Origin: Pseudoscleropodium purum
Taxonomy: Eukaryota > Streptophyta > Bryopsida > Hypnales > Brachytheciaceae
Length of the DNA: 64,000 bases
Direction: 5' to 3'
Assembly (NCBI GenBank): GCA_963969395.1
Contig: OZ017801.1
Coordinates: 5,706,501-5,770,500, forward strand
The notes under the pieces were generated by a model. It worked only from the letters and a program-made list of their open reading frames with translations. It did no database searches and had not been told where the DNA came from. Every line of letters starts with the position of its first letter. Position 1 is the first letter of the stretch. Below are positions 1 through 12,752 of this stretch, one piece after another. A program made the translations under genes and the position numbers.

Positions 1-1499
1 TCCTCTAATGTTACTATTTTTATTCACCTCTAGAAAAATGCTAGAATTCTTTATTTATCATTGACCATAAAATTTGGACATGACAAATTTATAGTATGAA
101 TCAAATCAAAAACCATGTGTTATTGAAGATTGGTCAAAAAAATCTAAATGAAACTACAAAACAAGAGGAATGTTTTATATTTATCTTAGGAAGAAGCCTA
201 AGTAATGAGGAGTGAGCTCCTAGGCTTGTAAAGTGAGTGAAGGTAAAAAAATCATTGTGGTGATGATGATACCAATAATAATTTTTTTTTTAAAATTCTG
301 TCAGAAATAGAACCGTTTCATTTGCAAGAAAGAGGCACTGATCACGGTTATTTTTCCATTTCCAAGAAAAATAATATGGAATTTCTAAAATTTTGCAGCC
401 TGGTTATTTCTTGTTGAAGGTCCACCTGCATGAATATGATTCACATGCGTGAGTTTTTCCCCATGATGTGAACAGGTCAATATTAGACAAATTTATTCCC
501 CTCAAATTTATGGATATTTTCAATGGTAATCTCAGAATTAAAAAAAAAAAAAAAAATGAAGTATTAAGGCAATTTTCTTAATGAAGGTTAGCGCATGTCT
601 ATTTGATATAATAATCCCTTAATTTGACATTCCAGAATATCTTGCACATATGTCACACTATCAGTGTTCGTGAGACACCTGTCAAACATACCAACCGCAT
701 TGGAGGGAAATATTGGGAATGCAGGTGGTAAAAATAGAAAGGTTTGCGTGCACTTCCAACCAATGTTCTGGATTGCAACACGGGACCGTAGAAGAAAATT
801 CTTTTGTGTGTAAATTTATAAATAAACATGCCTAAATCACACAATTGATTTGATAAAAATATTGGTAAGTTAGTTCATCTTCTAAACATTGATATTATGC
901 GAGCGGAAGGCTAAAACGGCTCCTGACAACTGACGGAGTAGGCAGATTATCTATCCTCTAGTTCTAATAACTAGCCTAATTATTCCTGGCAAAAATTTAC
1001 AAAATATCTACAGTACCTCCTCTGAAAAGAAAAGAATATAGTAATGCGTTTCACAGCAGAGTTTGGGGAGGTTTTTGAACTTAAGTTAGCTTAACTTATT
1101 CTTCATTTTCCCGTACCCAACCTCGTTTTTCATGTACGTATCATACTTGAGTTATGACCTGTACATACATATACTACGATTAGATTATTCATTGAAAAAT
1201 TGATTTACTCTCTTATCGAGTAGTCAAGTACGGTGGTCTAGGAGCATCAGAACTTGCCTGGTGCCCCATTTCCGAGCCACCTTCCTAGTTATCCTAATTT
1301 AACCTGTGATTAGTCCACGCGGTACAGATGTACCAAAGTCACGCTATTTCTAAATTAGTGCAAGCTGAAAACTTACCGCATTTGTAGTGAACTACTGATT
1401 CCTACCATAGAATAAAATCGGTGTCGTCATAGTTTTTAAATTCCATTACTCATTCCATATTCACGGATGCACTGTATATTTCACCGTCGATTTTCCCCA
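1..1499. other. No gene or repeat recognised
   Basis: AT-rich at first, more balanced after 900. No open frame over 65 codons, no inverted repeat that I could define. Confidence 0.5.
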
Positions 1500-2460
1500 G
1501 TGCCTTCCTGCAAATCGCACATGAATAATGTCTTCATGCACGATCTTCCAGTTCTCCACTGGAGCATCCCGGTGAAACCCGACCAAATAATCCCACAGAA
1601 ACGGCACAGGGCTGCTGGCTGGCTCCTCCGATTCATATCAAATTAGTACCAAATTCCTTCCAAATTAGTACCACGGAACTCCTTCCATACACATACCCAA
1701 ACTGCGACCGCATGCCACCATTGCACTAAATTGGGGTTCATGCCAGCACTGGAAGTGAACGACGGACATTCCGAAGTTGAACCGCCTCATATAGAAACGC
1801 ACTAACTTACAGGTCCGTTCACTTCACCGGGCGGACTGATCGATCGATCGATCATTCCCGAGCGCGACGAGAGCCAGCGAAGTCCAGGGCCGGATTTGAG
1901 CAGCAAGGTTAAATTTAAGCTAAGTAGACGTTCTTCGGGTTGTTACTAGAAGCATAAAGCATAAATGCTCACTGGTGCAAATGATGGTAACGAATCCTGG
2001 TGAGCAAGGTGCGGAGTTGCGGACCTCCGGACGAACGACGCCTTGCCACTGGAAGAAAGGATCCCAACCGAAGTGCCAAATTTTGCCAAGCGTGCGAGGG
2101 TCGGATTCTGGATTTCTGGACCGTCCAAGCCGAGCCGAGCTGCCCGAGCAGGGTCGGCGGGGGGGATCTGCACGGGAACCAGGCAGCTTGGTTCGGTTCG
2201 GCCCGGCGCGCTCTCGCAAAGCCGGCATGTGCTCGCTCACTTGCAATGAATCCCGGGCGTCCGGGCCTCCCTTGCATTGCATTGCAGCATTTGCACGGTT
2301 GCTCCGTTGCTGGGTTGCACGGTTGCAGCCGCGTCAGCAGCTGCAGCGACCGACATGTGCCTCTGTCTAAGCTTAGAGGAGGCGTGGCATCTCGTATAGA
2401 GGAATCCTGCCCCTCCGTCTAAATTAGTCGGCTTTCCGTGTTTAGGGAGGCAGCCGGCTC
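1500..2460. other. GC-rich tract without a supported gene
   Basis: Much more GC-rich than its surroundings, with CpG-rich segments near 1850-1890 and 2090-2230 and a cluster of TTGCA repeats at 2240-2335. Open frames up to 140 codons occur on both strands and in several frames, which is expected of GC-rich DNA; none resembles a known protein. It might be a leader exon, a promoter or a captured fragment. Confidence 0.3.
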
Positions 2461-2514
2461 AGCATTTCGGGCTTCCTGCGGTGATCATCATTTCTCAGGA
2501 ATAATAAGTAAGCT

Positions 2515-3317
2515 TATAGGAGCCGACCCATTTCTGATCAACCCCCATTTCCAATCTAAGGTTGAGGCAGCAGTACAATAGTCATCATTTGAGGAGTTTT
2601 GGAGCAGATCATGTGCAAGTATGAGGTGATAGAAATTTTTCCCATGTAGGAAGATAGGAAATATGGGGATAGCAAAATTTTCAGAATTTTATTCTCAAAA
2701 TTGAAATTATTGTGAATTTTGGGAGTCCAAAAAGTACCCTTTGACCAATAGACAATGTCTAGTGTGTTCCAATTCTGATCATTCAAGAATCATTTTCTTG
2801 CTCATTACTTCATACTTTCTTGCTCACTACTTTAAGACATGTGTCATAACTTTATTAGTCCCAACCTTGAAAAAGGACAAAAAAAAGAACATTCCAAGCT
2901 TGAGTTTTGGCCTAAGGTTGGAAATAGCACACTGTATAGGTTGAATACTAGGCATGGTTGACAATTGGTGCCTCAACCTTATAGGTTGCTCTCTTTCTAT
3001 TAATTGTAGTGCAATCTCTACAGTAGTTGTGGCACATTATAATTGGTTGCAAGGTCTTCAATATTGCACCTAGTCCTTGGTCAATTTTGCAATTAGCCTA
3101 TAGTCACTAATAGAAAGGTCTATATTACCATTATAGGTTAAAGAAAATCTTCTACTAAAAAAATCAAGGTAATTATGTTTTGTGTAATAAAATTATGGAA
3201 AAATATGCAATCCTTCCCAATTCTATTTTTGTACATGGAAAAAATCCCACATTCAAAAAACCTACACTTCAAATATGCATAATTGTTTAAGTGGTTGGAA
3301 ATTGGTCAGCTCCTTTA
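2515..3317. mobile_element. TATAGGA inverted-repeat element, uninterrupted copy
   Basis: About 803 bp with inverted ends TATAGGAGCCGACCCATTTC and, in reverse, TAAAGGAGCTGACCAATTTC. The right-hand 270 bp are closely similar to 14770-15036. This copy preserves the empty TTAA site at 3287-3290 that is filled in the second copy. No coding potential; the superfamily is not clear because no target duplication could be read. Confidence 0.65.
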
Positions 3318-3519
3318 GTAATCCCTTTGTTTGGATGATGTAGATAAATGTTAAAATGAATGTATGTGCCTTAAAATCAATAATTGATGTTTCTTCTATA
3401 ATCTACATAGACAATTACAAATGTAAATATCTTCATTACTCATTAAAGATCACATGGCTCATGCTACTCTAATTTGTTTTAATAAAATGACTAGATTAGT
3501 CTCACTTGCAAAACTATTG

Positions 3520-3620
<101 letters not shown>

Positions 3621-3866
3621 TAGAACAATACAATAATATTTCATTTCACATTCAAGGTTGATTCTCATTAGATCCTAAGTTCTTCTAAATTCTCAAAATT
3701 TAATTAGTTATAAGAGTTAAGAAATAGCTCATAGATTCACATAAAGTTCTAAAAGCATGTTTATATATTGGGAAAATGGGCAAAGTGCAATGGCAGACAT
3801 GTATGACAATTGCTGATTTTGCTAATGGACCAATATCAATTGCTCTCTGAGGGGTGTGCTATAGCA

Positions 3867-4138
3867 CATTAGAAGATTTTGGGGGGTCAAGAGGGCCGTT
3901 TCAAGCTGATCTCCTTATAGTTTCCCCCCTTGCAAATTCAACAAACGGTTGTTCCCCTAAAAAATTCATTCTAGAAATGAAGAAAAAAGTTGAAAAAAAA
4001 ATGTATATATATATTTTTGAAATTTTCTAGATGTAGTAGTCACTATGCCACATCATCAAGCTGGTATAGGGTTGTTCTCGCAATTTGGGAATTGCCGGGA
4101 ACTCATAGCCCTTTAGAGGGCTAAAAACTCTTCTAATG
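3867..4138. mobile_element. CATTAG inverted-repeat element, copy A
   Basis: 272 bp between CATTAGAAGATTTTGGGGGG and, in reverse, CATTAGAAGAGTTTTTAGCC. Shares an internal block (AATGAAGAAAAAAGTTGAAA) with the copy at 7625. Target duplication not readable. Confidence 0.68.
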
Positions 4139-4298
4139 TTGTGATTTCATGTTGGTGGGTTGGTAGCTTGGACTATAGTGCCACCCACCTAGCATATAAG
4201 TGCATCCTAAGTCCCTAGCTTCTTGACTTCAAAGCCTTTACATGTGGGAGAATTGGTCCTTGCTATAATTTTATTCTAATAAGTAAGTGAAAACAACC

Positions 4299-4925
4299 TT
4301 AACCCTTAAAGGACAAGCTAGTCATTGTTGAAATCATTTCGTTTGGTGTTGTGTGATTTGTTGGTTTAACCCCTAAACGTTGACATGGACAAAAAAAAAC
4401 ATCCAATGGATGACAAAGAATTTCTTCTAGTAGGATAGAAGTGCAATTATTTATCCTTGGAATTTTTTTGTGAAACGGGAAGGTCTTTTATAGTAGTTTG
4501 ACTTCCAACGAGTACTTTTGCATTTTTTAAGCCAAATATTCACATAGTATCCAAAGGAATGATTTCCACAGTCACTAGTAAAAGACCTCTTTTCATTAAA
4601 ATTTTTTTGAGGATGAATAGTTGCACTTCTATCTTACATGGACAAATTCTTTATCATTCATCAGCCAAAAAACATCTGCCATGTCATTTATGGGTTAACC
4701 TTTGAACTTCGAGACAGACATTTTGTGTCCGATGGATGACACGGAATCAAATTGTATAGGTCAAAAGTGCAACTATTCATCCTCAAAATTTGTTTACGGA
4801 AAAGGAAGACCTTCTGTAATAGTTTGACTTGCAATGACTACTTTTGCAATTTTGGAGGCTAATGATTCACACGATAATAGAAAAAGATGATTTCAAAGGT
4901 CACCCCTTCGGCGTTTTAGGGTTAA
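4299..4925. mobile_element. Cluster of short TTAA-flanked elements
   Basis: TTAACCC-type ends occur at 4299, 4366, 4695-4698 and 4922-4925. The clearest unit is 4366-4698 (333 bp): its two halves are near mirror images, with matching arms of about 130 bp (TTAACCCCTAAACGTTGACA against TTAACCCATAAATGACATGG). The adjacent 4695-4925 unit shares the left half and uses the same TTAA. A related half-copy follows the short-family element at about 20306-20480. Confidence 0.62.
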
Positions 4926-7624
4926 CCCTAAAAAGAGCTAAAATATTGTGCAATCAGCCTCAAGGGGAATTGATCCAACTTGTAGTTGTACAACTTCCTG
5001 AGAGTGTGTTTTTTAAACTGATTTGATCTGTACCCATTAGTTCCCTTTTCGCACTTGTTAGGCCGTGTGGTTGACCCTTAACTTTCAGTTAAGTTAAATC
5101 CAATCAAGGAACTGAACCTCACTTGTCTTTCCTCGGTCAACTGGAGTAGTAGGCTGGTCGATTTAGGGGGACAAAACCCTTCCACAGTGAGTGTCTGCAC
5201 AGGCTTTTGAATCCCAGCCTACTTCCCTTTCCGTTCCTTTTGGGTACACGATTAATCGTCCGCAAGCTGCAAATAAACAGGGCTCACTAACTTACTGTAA
5301 CTACAGTGCTGAAGCTCTCCATTATCAAGGGTTTATTTGTAGTTTGTGACACTAATTACCAACCCCACATTGTACTGATAAATGTTTGTCACTTTTTTGT
5401 CACCATATTTCCTACAGGAACTGTCAGCACGAGTTTTTGGGTATTTTACTTTCATTTCCATTTCCAGTTTCGACACAAATGAAGAAGAGACATAACAAGA
5501 TTGGATGGGAACCAGCCTAATGATAAGAGCATCTCCACCGGGCCGGAGGAGTTAGAGTGGCCGGCCCTTCTTCCTCCACCTCCCATCCACTACACTAATG
5601 ATGATAAATAGTGTTACCTACACTAATTTATTTTTAAAAGTCATAAGTTTTTACTCTTGATGAATATTTTTACCAACTATGGGTGTAGAGTTTTCCCACT
5701 TGGAATGATACTAAGATTTATGCACTGCGTAAAAATATTTATGAAGAGTAAAAACTTGTAGCATTTCTAAAACAGCTAGTATGGGTAACACTATTTATCA
5801 TCATTAGTGTAGTTGGAGACTTTGCAGATTTTTCATGGAAGTAAAGGTATGCTTGCACTTGGTATTAGGGGTGATGTTTGAAATGTGAATCTGATTTAGA
5901 AGTACGTCTAAATTTGCTCTCAAGACTCTCAGTAACAATACTCTTTAACACCAAGTGTGAACATATCTTAGAGCATTCCAAATTTACATTCCTTTTGTTT
6001 CAACTTGGAGTGGCTTGTACGTTTGACCTATACTACGCTACTGACAAAAACAGAGCTCCTAGTTTCTTGTTGTTGTGTAAGAATCTTTTGCTACTCTAGT
6101 ATGTCTCACACGATTCTGGCCTATGTCTCATCAACCAAAAACCGGATCCATTGTGGTCTAGTACATTGGAACTTATTGTTGCCACATTAGAAATCCATAA
6201 TTTTACAATTTGTTGGAAGGGGCTTGGTATAGAGCCAAGACCTTCATCATTGCAAGGACATGGTAAGGCATAGAAATTGCCACTAGTGTATTGTTTGTTG
6301 GTGGAGATGATCTAAACCGTTTCTTGAAAATTTGGATAATTTGTGTTTAGATCTACAAGAGGGAATTTAGTTTGATTTATAAAGAGTCATTGGTTGACTA
6401 AAAAGTTATAATGCTAGTGTCATTGACTTATTAGGAAGTTGCACAAAATCTTTGTATGGCTAGGAATTTGCAATGTTAGGGGCTTCTACTTTGGGAGGAG
6501 CAAAAGGGCCCTCCCAACGTAGGTTACTAATGTTATGGGCTTTTAGTGTAGATAGGGGTAAACTACAAAAGATGTCCCTATCAATGATAAAAACTCAATT
6601 ATTCAAAGAAATTAATCCATCATTACTTTAAATATATAAGAAAAAATTAGCCTAGCTAGAATTGGCTCAAATCTAACCAAACTTGGAAATCGAACTTTAT
6701 ACAAGTCTTTCTTTGTTGACTATTTGAGGTTACATTGCTACATGGGAAAAATCATAGCCCACTTTCTTCACCAGTTTTTGGAGATGTGGAAGGAAAATTA
6801 TGGAAATTTAATTAAAAATTTAAGGCATGCAATTGAATTATTACTTACAATCATTCTAAATGCTCAATATATATGATACAAAACTTAAATATACTAGAAA
6901 ATTTTCATTCATTCTTTTATTGAGAATGTGTGATAAAAAAAATTATTTTGGGTTTGTCATTAAGAAAAAACATAAGAGATATTGTGATTAGAAATCATCT
7001 ACAAAAAACTCCAAAACATGTTTTTAGATCTTCATCAATTCAATTTAGAAGATATTAATTTGGATTACAAATCAAATCAAAAATATATATTTTAGTAGTA
7101 TAAATATTGAAGTTTTTCTTATTTTCAAAAATAATAATTGGCTAAAGTATGCTTGAAATGGATTGTACTATATTTTAACCATTCAATCTCTTTTAAAAAA
7201 AAACATTTTGGGATTTTGATTTAAACTAAGAAAATGAAGTTTGACAAGTTTTATTTCAATGCCATATAAAAGTTTTGAAAAATTCCAAAAATTAAAAAGA
7301 ATTATTGCAATCGTATGCTTTGTCTATTGGAAACCAAATTATACAATATTATGTGTATTTCATTTATACTTTTTTCTTTTAAAATGTTCTCATATATAAA
7401 TTTAAATTTCTTTTTTCATTCTATTTATACATTTATGATTAAAAATTCAAATTATTTTCACTCATATTATAATTGATATAATTTTATTTTCATTTCTAAT
7501 TTTTTTAAATCTCAATAATTTTATTTTTCTATCAGCATCAATAAAAAACATATTATTTCACAAGTGAAAATATCAAAATATTATATATAGATTATATAAA
7601 AAGATAAATTTAACTTGATATTGG
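4926..7624. other. AT-rich spacer with one MITE
   Basis: Apart from the element at 5589-5813 I see no gene. The segment 6460-6560 has a small palindrome (TTGGGAGGAGCAAAAGGGCCCTCCCAA region). From 6600 on the DNA is very AT-rich and featureless. Confidence 0.45.
5589..5813. mobile_element. 225-bp inverted-repeat MITE
   Basis: Ends ACTACACTAATGATGATAAA on both strands, continuing for about 30 bp of perfect match, then imperfectly (AAGTTTTTACTCTT on both arms). Single copy in the window; no target duplication could be read. Confidence 0.72.
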
Positions 7625-7872
7625 CATTAGAGGATTTTTGAGGGGTTGGGAGAGTTGTTTCAAGTTGGTGCTTCAATTCCCCCCCTCAAAAAAATTGTTC
7701 TTGAAATGAAGAAAAAAGTTGAAAAAAAATTTTCATTTTTGTTTTTTTTAATTATTTTTCCCAGACATGGCAGTTGCAATGCCACATTTGCAAGTTGTTG
7801 CAAGGTAGTTCTCATAGTTTGGGAATTGTTGGAAACTCACAATCCTCCCGACCCTCCAGAAATCCTATAATG
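7625..7872. mobile_element. CATTAG inverted-repeat element, copy B
   Basis: 248 bp, left end CATTAGAGGATTTTTGAGGG, right end in reverse CATTATAGGATTTCTGGAGG. Interior similar to copy A. Confidence 0.66.
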
Positions 7873-10638
7873 CATTTGATTTGAACATCATTAGCAAGGG
7901 TGTTTTGGGTGTAAAATGTAAAATATTTAATTGATAAACCTTCAAATCAATCTCCATTAACACTTGTACTTCTTGGAAAGAATTCAAACTAATTGTATTT
8001 TTTGTACTATATTTATTAATTCATCTTCACTTTTTGCCACAAAATTTTAATAATGATAATTTCTTACAAAACAAATTTGACTCTTTTTACAATGATAGAT
8101 AATTTATAATGTCGCATATTAAAAATAGGAAATTGATATTTGAATACAATTGAAAAGGCTAAGTTTAGATCAAACATACTATTTGACCATTTTATAATGG
8201 ATCTAGTCCTTTGGGGAATAATGGTTTTAGATGAGAATAATATAGATGTTATCTATTATGCTATCAACTTGTTTGTGCATCTCATGATCATTGACAAAAT
8301 CTCTATTGATTCTAATTCTCTTAATATAGTTTGGCATTATCATTACATATTGCACCAATTGTAGGAAGTTACGTCCTTATTGAATTGAAGAAAGTGTAAG
8401 TGTTGAGGAAAACATGTTTGTCCAAAAGATGAGGTGGACTAACTTCCTTGGATCACATTAAGGGATTTTCTACATTCATGAGTCTTTGAACAATTTCAAA
8501 GGGGGGCTATATATCCATCCTCCATGGTATACAATGATTTATGCATGTTCTGATGTTAAATATTTTCATTGGAGTGTAAATTTCAAGAGGGGTTAAGATA
8601 AAATTTGAGACATTGGTCAAAGTGGATCAAATTTGAGTTGGGTGTGAATATTGTGGACATTAAAGTTATCCATTTCCCATGATAACCTTATTTTGATAAG
8701 CAATTCTATTAGAATTGTCATAAATACTATTGCTACAATATTATAGTCTACTTATCCATAAGCTCTTATGCTCAAACCCTACAAGTGAATAAATTTGCTC
8801 TTGTTGCTTGGATATTGCTTGTTTATTTTTTTGGAATTAGTAAATTTGAGAAATTGAAAAGTCATTTTAGCCAATCATTTGGGGACTGTGAATGTCATTC
8901 CTCGCATAATTAAACTCATTTGTGGTGATGAACACCTCATCATAGATAATCCACTTAAGAATTGTCTTTGACAAATTTTATTTACAATTGGATAGAATAT
9001 CTTTGTGTTGAATCTATAAAAAGTCTTAGATATCAATAACTTTAGCTACATGTTTTTGAATGAATTATATAAAGTATATGGTACTAAAGGACAGTTTACA
9101 CTAGGTGTTATGTTGAAATTGAAGGAAACAAATAATATGCCTTGATTTTGGTAAACTAAATTGTTTCACACTTACGAAAGTAACAAAGCAACTTTTTAAG
9201 AGCCAATTGTGGTATGTACTATCGTTATGTTTACATACACGTTGGTATTATGAAGCATTTGTCGTAGATGGCACATACTACTTCATAATACATCATGGTG
9301 TTTGCCTTGCAATGTCTCCTTTTGTCATGTGGTTATTGAGTTTGAACTCAAATCACATTTGGAATCTTCATTTTTATGCTTTTCATAGAAGAATTGGAAG
9401 GCCAAGGTTGATTGTTCTATTGTTGCGTTTCTTGGATCACGCTTCATGTTCCATGCCCATTCATTTGTGTTCACACAACCCTTCACTAAATTTATGTTTT
9501 ATGCAGACAAAGGAACACCCTAATGAATATATTAAAACATTTGGAAATGTCTCCATTCAAAACGTACTTGGGCTTGACTTAAATAGCGTTGAATATGGCT
9601 TTGATGTTATCTTGGGCCCAACCCCTTATAGATTGCATGGGAACTATTTTTTCAAACTCACAGATGTATATACGCAAAGGTTGAATCATAGATTAATCTG
9701 TGCCAAAGGTATCAAAAATAAGACTATCACATCTAGATATCCATCCACTTTTGTACATGTTTGATTTTCTGAGTTCAAAATAGAAATTTTGTATCAATTG
9801 TGAGCAACATTGGTATGCCAACTTTGGATGTTACGTCATTCCAAGCAATTGATTTGTAGAGCGGTACCATGCAATCAAGGAGTTGGTCAAGGAAACCTTC
9901 TTTTGCTACCATTGTTTTGTAGTGCTAGTAAGTAAGGGCCACTATAAAAGAGTGCAATGAGTCATATCGATTTCACATTTATGTAACTGCAACAAATCAC
10001 GCTTTAAGACCAATGTTACGAGCCACACCACGGATGTCTGCATGCAAAGACCTCTCCCTAATGCAAACAAGATGGAAGTAAAATTTAAGTACAATCGCTC
10101 CTTCCTTTTGCTTAGCACTCAATGCAAATGGAGCTTAAGTACTTATCTTTATATATCTAGTTTAATTTTTGATAGTTTATAAGAATGACAATATACAAGT
10201 CAATGTATAACATAGGTACTGATAACGAGTATTATGGCATAAGAGGTGAGATAAATGAGGTGTCATACGTTGTGCTAATCGGGGTCTTCAATATGAAGCG
10301 GTTAGAACCAGATAGCAATTAGGGTAAGTTGGATCTAGGAGGTAACTGTTATGGAGGTGGAGAAAAGGGGAGAGATGGAAAGAATCAAGGTCAATGTATG
10401 CAACTCATAAAATGAATAGAAAAATGGGGGTTCTCGGGAACCCAAAAACACCAGTGTATGATAGATTAGGAGGAGGTTGTTGGTCATATGTATGTGGATC
10501 TCATCGTTGTGTTTGCAGGAAATATAACTAGTATTCAATACCTAAAATATAGACACCTATAACCATAAAAGTACCTGTAATATAGACTCATGGGCTCATA
10601 GATTCTATGCTTATATGCTAACACTTCTCATACATAAG
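7873..10638. other. AT-rich stretch with possible decayed coding sequence
   Basis: Contains the 185-codon frame at 9207 and several shorter open stretches from 8140 that lie in different frames. No intact gene model can be made, and 9765-10638 shows nothing further. Confidence 0.3.
9207..9764 (+). CDS. Unrecognised 185-codon open frame
   Basis: The longest non-repetitive open frame outside the RabE region. It begins MWYVLSLCLHTRWYYEAF and its second half is of mixed composition (KEHPNEYIKTFGNVSIQNV, then GLDLNSVEYGFDVILGPT), which looks more protein-like than most frames in AT-rich DNA. I do not recognise the sequence as any family. Shorter open stretches upstream (from 8140) are in scattered frames with stops between them, so it could be the intact remnant of a decayed gene or transposon protein. 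There is no visible intron structure, and no second copy in the window. Chance remains possible. Confidence 0.25.
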   Translation: MWYVLSLCLHTRWYYEAFVVDGTYYFIIHHGVCLAMSPFVMWLLSLNSNHIWNLHFYAFHRRIGRPRLIVLLLRFLDHASCSMPIHLCSHNPSLNLCFMQTKEHPNEYIKTFGNVSIQNVLGLDLNSVEYGFDVILGPTPYRLHGNYFFKLTDVYTQRLNHRLICAKGIKNKTITSRYPSTFVHV

Positions 10639-11198
10639 TTAACCCTTAAAGGACTAAACTGTGTTTTTTGACAACATAGCAATTTTGGACATCTCATTAC
10701 AAATGGAATTTTTTTTTCTTTGGAATTTTCACACAACATATGCCTAAGGAGTAGCTTTAAGGCCCAATAATTTTCATAACTTTTGACTAGACAATTCAAA
10801 AGTTATTGCATGATATGTAATTTTCTATGTTTGACAAGTAGCCCAAAATACTAGTAAAAATCTAGATTTTATGTTGTTTTTGTTGCATTAATTAGGGCAA
10901 AAATTTGTTGATTTGAACAGAAATCTGTTGAATTTTGCCCAGATCAACATGACTAGAAAAAAACAAAAATCTAAAGTTTTCATTAGAAAAAATTTCAGGC
11001 CTCAGAAAGGCCACAAGTTTTGAACTACCCGCAACTACCTTGGTGCAATTAGAGAGGAAATCCAGCATTTCTTTATTTTTTAATGAAAACTGCTGACGTG
11101 GCACTACTTGTGCCACGTCAGCGCCATGTCAAGTTTTCATACTTTATATATTTTTTTTTATTTTTTTATTTTTTTATTTTTTATTTTTTTATTTTTAA

Positions 11199-11238
<40 letters not shown>

Positions 11239-12045
11239 TTTCCTATAATTGCATTGTAGGGCGCTGAAAACTCAATCCTTAATGGCCTTCCACAAGCCTA
11301 AAATTTTTTCTAATGCTAGTAGTGAAAATTTCTGAAAAAATCATTTTTTTTTAAATAAAAATTTGAAATTGATTTTCTAGATTTATCAATATGTGGAAAG
11401 CTTTGAATCATTCTATTTTAACGTATGAAATGAAAGTTATGAGGTGTTATAGTTTGTAGGTAGTTATGGATTCCCTACTTGAAAATAAACTTTGGAGTCC
11501 TTTATTTAACTCAATTTCTAATATTTTTGAAAAATAAAAGGATATGATGTATATTGTTTATTACTACATTACCAACATTAAGATTGTTATTTTTTAATTT
11601 TTTAATTAAATTCTTAACAATTTAGTGTTTTGAATCATTTTGTATTTCTTTCTACTTACTATTTTTTTCCCTACATGTTGAGCAATTCCAAATGATCTAA
11701 AAATTTTCAAGCATGTAGCTAGCTTGCCTTGAAGAATGAATCCAAGGAGTAATTACCATGATTGGAGAAATTTTTTCATACAAATGTGACCTTGTGAAGT
11801 GCAATTGCGTATACTTTCATAAGGCCAAAAAAATGATTTTTGTCAATTCAAATGCTAATACTTTGCAATCTACACAATGGAAAATTTTGAAATTTTTTCC
11901 ACATATTGTCAAACTAGTTTACTACAAGATCCCATTGTTACATGTGCCCAAAAATGTTTTTCTTTTAAAATTTGGTGCATGTATTAGAATTAGCAATTTT
12001 GGAGCAGTTTTGGTGAAAATATAGTCTTCAACCTTTAGAGGTTAA
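10639..12045. mobile_element. TTAA-flanked element, long family, copy 1, with a nested CATTAG element
   Basis: Starts TTAACCCTTAAAGGACTAAA at 10639 and ends ACCTTTAGAGGTTAA at 12045. The interior matches copy 2 over long blocks, for example the segments around 11390-11500 against 15310-15430. It is about 450 bp longer than the standard copy, mainly because of an inserted CATTAG-type element at 10981-11315 and extra AT-rich sequence. Confidence 0.75.
10981..11315. mobile_element. CATTAG element, copy C, nested in a TTAA element
   Basis: 335 bp, ends CATTAGAAAAAATTTCAGGC and, in reverse, CATTAGAAAAAATTTTAGGC. It lies inside the TTAA element at 10639-12045. Contains a GACGTGGCAC palindrome near 11095-11122 and an AT-rich microsatellite-like tract (11146-11235). 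Confidence 0.7.
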
Positions 12046-12244
12046 TTAGACTTCCATTCCTTTAGAGAAACAAGTAGAAATATTATTGAAAATGCCCTTT
12101 AAGTTCAACATAGTACAACTCTATATATACCAACATCTACGTAGTATACTAATATATGCTTCCCGGTCTAACTTAATCTTGACCTTGAGTTTCAAACACT
12201 TCAAGGTTTGAAAGTTGGCATCATTCCTAATTTCATTTTATCTT

Positions 12245-12460
12245 CACTATAAGAAAACCTTGTTTTAGACGACGGATTGACATCAAAGGAATGGATTTTA
12301 GGTGGCATTAAAAAAAAAAAAAATCCTATTTTTATGTCAACAACAATGTCCATTGATGTTCCATTGGACATCATTGTTTACATAAAAATAGGGTTTTTGT
12401 TTTCATTATCATCTAAAATCCATTCCTTTTGACATCAATAAACTTTGGTTTCTTATAGTG
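12245..12460. mobile_element. Small CACTA-type element with CTT target duplication
   Basis: A 216-bp element with ends CACTATAAGAAAACC and, in reverse, CACTATAAGAAACC, flanked by CTT on each side (12242-12244 and 12461-12463). CACTA ends and a 3-bp target duplication define the En/Spm (CMC) superfamily. The interior continues as a long inverted repeat containing GACATCAA and GGAATGGATTTTAG on each arm, so the transcript would fold into a hairpin. No transposase. Confidence 0.88.
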
Positions 12461-12752
12461 CTTGACCATATGTTTGCAGAAATTGTGGAGAATCTTGAAA
12501 ATATCATATGTGAATGAAATGATAGGTTTAACTTTGGAATATTAGGTTGGTCACTACAAAAAACTCTTCTTGGGAGTACAATGTGTAGTAAATTATTTGC
12601 TTAAAAACAACCCAAGAGCACTTATTGGAGGTCAGACTATTGTGCAAGACCTTTCTTTTTCACACCAAATTCCAAAGGTGAACACATACACTTACATAAA
12701 AAGATTCTTTGTCATCCATTGGACACTTTTAGGCTACTACATTATTGTTGGA

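Noticed and set aside
1920..2422. Several overlapping frames of 68-140 codons on both strands
   Set aside because: Frames on both strands and in several phases in a GC-rich tract; none gives a recognisable protein.
12554..12580. CACTACAAAAAACTC, like the start of a second CACTA element
   Set aside because: No matching reverse end was found within a reasonable distance, and no target duplication can be read.
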